A stretch of DNA of 64,000 bases from Lewinella sp050633125. Its GTDB lineage: Bacteria > Bacteroidota > Bacteroidia > Chitinophagales > Saprospiraceae. The notes beneath the pieces are model-generated. The model worked only from the letters and a program-made list of their open reading frames with translations. It made no database searches and was not told the origin of the DNA. Location: positions 23,269 to 87,268 of the forward strand of contig NZ_JBOEFX010000110.1 in NCBI RefSeq assembly GCF_050633125.1. Direction: 5' to 3'. Positions 63,158 through 64,000 of the stretch are shown here, piece by piece. Every line of letters starts with the position of its first letter. Position 1 is the stretch's first letter. Both the position numbers and the translations under genes were made by a program.

Positions 63158-63949
63158 ATGGATATTACCGCGATCAAAAAGGAACTGAAAGGCCGTGTTG
63201 CCAAAGGCCTCAACTTTGGTGTGGAAGCTGTAGATGAAGTCTTACAAGCGGATTCTGACCTCTATAATCAGTTTATCTTGTTGAAAAGCAAGTACAATGA
63301 CCTGATGTATCTCTCGACCATCAATACTTTGCCTTACGAACAGATAGAGTTGGGGTTGAATCGGCTGCGAAACCACCTCCTTAGTATCATTGACCAATTG
63401 GAAGAAAACCATCTGGAGAAAAAAGAGATGGCCCAATCCTATAATATCAATGATCTCCCTACACGGCGAGCTAACTTTTTTAAGCTACTCGATATCCATT
63501 ACCTAAACCTGAGGGCCATCACTTACGTGGAAATTTTTGGAGCCGACGAGAAAAATATCAGTGAAAGCCGGGAAGCCATCTTCAAATTCTATCAAAACCA
63601 TCGCCGGCAATTTCGTAATAGGGAAGATTTAGCTGGCGAGCAGGGGGCAGGCATTGTTAAAAAGCATTTCAAGGATTGGTTCAGTAATGAAATAGGTATC
63701 CTTGAGGTCTATTTTAAAAACATCAAGCACCTACTGCGCTATGCGCTGGCTAATGAAGTGGAGCAAGCATTTTTTCTGGCCACGCTGCAATCTCTTTTCT
63801 CTCGTTATGAGCAGGCTTTCATCTTTTACTATGCTTATTGTGGCATCGATGAAGCGTTTACGGCTCTGGTGAAACAAGGAGGGCTGGTTGACGATAGTAT
63901 CACCCCGCTGTTGATCAGGGCCGAGGATTTAGCGGACTGGAGTAGTTAG
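63158..63949 (+). CDS. effector-associated domain 11-like plus phage-abortive-infection-like protein
   Basis: 263 aa. The N-terminal ~90 residues fit EAD11: SKYNDLMYLSTINTLPYEQI followed by LNRLRNHLLSIIDQLEEN. This adaptor domain is used to recruit caspase-, protease- or STAND-type effectors by homotypic contact. The remaining ~165 residues are helical and resemble putative AbiC-type phage-exclusion proteins: NFFKLLDIHYLNLRAITYV, VYFKNIKHLLRYALANE and LFSRYEQAFIFYYAY. I infer an anti-phage role. It starts 53 bases after the serine hydrolase stop; no further gene is visible before the window end. Confidence 0.72.
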   Translation: MDITAIKKELKGRVAKGLNFGVEAVDEVLQADSDLYNQFILLKSKYNDLMYLSTINTLPYEQIELGLNRLRNHLLSIIDQLEENHLEKKEMAQSYNINDLPTRRANFFKLLDIHYLNLRAITYVEIFGADEKNISESREAIFKFYQNHRRQFRNREDLAGEQGAGIVKKHFKDWFSNEIGILEVYFKNIKHLLRYALANEVEQAFFLATLQSLFSRYEQAFIFYYAYCGIDEAFTALVKQGGLVDDSITPLLIRAEDLADWSS

Positions 63950-64000
63950 CTTTGGCCAAAGTTAAGATCCTACGCTTGGGACACATTTATGTGTTTTGAC

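Overview
The window looks like chromosomal DNA of a Bacteroidota bacterium, most likely Saprospiraceae (Lewinella-like). The evidence is type IX secretion: five predicted secreted proteins end in type A sorting tails or a type B gliding-motility-associated domain. There are also SprB-like repeats, a DUF5723 outer-membrane protein, a TPR/propeller/SPOR cell-envelope protein, and a few promoters with the Bacteroidota -7 box TAnnTTTG. A 17-base run of N at 6958-6974 marks an assembly gap.

Layout. 0.1-12 kb: purN, a PorE-like envelope protein, a metzincin-type secreted metalloprotease with four Cys-rich repeats, a poorly characterised region around the gap, a hydroxypyruvate-isomerase-like TIM barrel, lgt, a secreted arylsulfotransferase-like protein and a muramidase. 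12-32 kb: a minus-strand island with four caspase-like (C14/metacaspase-type) proteins. They are caspase-nSTAND with a duplicated C-terminal domain, caspase-alpha/beta-hydrolase, caspase-nSTAND-TM-propeller, and a shorter caspase. Between them lie a DEAD-box helicase, a TPR/LytS-type sensor kinase without an adjacent regulator, and a frameshifted nSTAND fragment. A divergent helical-repeat protein and a near-perfect 24-bp palindrome sit at the island's upstream edge. 32-50 kb: mostly envelope and housekeeping genes (M15 peptidase, delta-60 protein, modABC, HD hydrolase, Lrp/MarC pair, M23 peptidase, OmpA lipoprotein, cold-shock-like protein, serine hydrolase, M50-TPR protein, diacylglycerol kinase, WYL regulator).

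50.5-53 kb: a Ro60-like TROVE-VWA gene with a structured RNA upstream. That RNA folds as a tRNA whose 3' half precedes its 5' half. The anticodon-stem strands are exactly complementary and the flanks form further stems. This is the topology of a bacterial YrlA-type Y RNA and it sits beside the expected protein partner. A 169-bp fold-back (MITE-like) element lies between the RNA and the gene.

53-64 kb: a type B T9SS protein with SprB-like repeats, a UvrD-type helicase fused to a RecB-family nuclease, a GH13-like enzyme, a decayed MDR oxidoreductase, two solitary CRISPR-repeat-like 36/37-mers 1.7 kb apart, a class-A-like serine hydrolase, and at the edge a protein whose N-terminus resembles effector-associated domain 11 and whose C-terminus resembles putative phage-abortive-infection proteins.

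The strongest candidates for new biology are the multi-paralogue caspase island (with a caspase-lipase fusion) and the Y RNA/Ro locus. Both rest on reading the sequence; no database search was possible.
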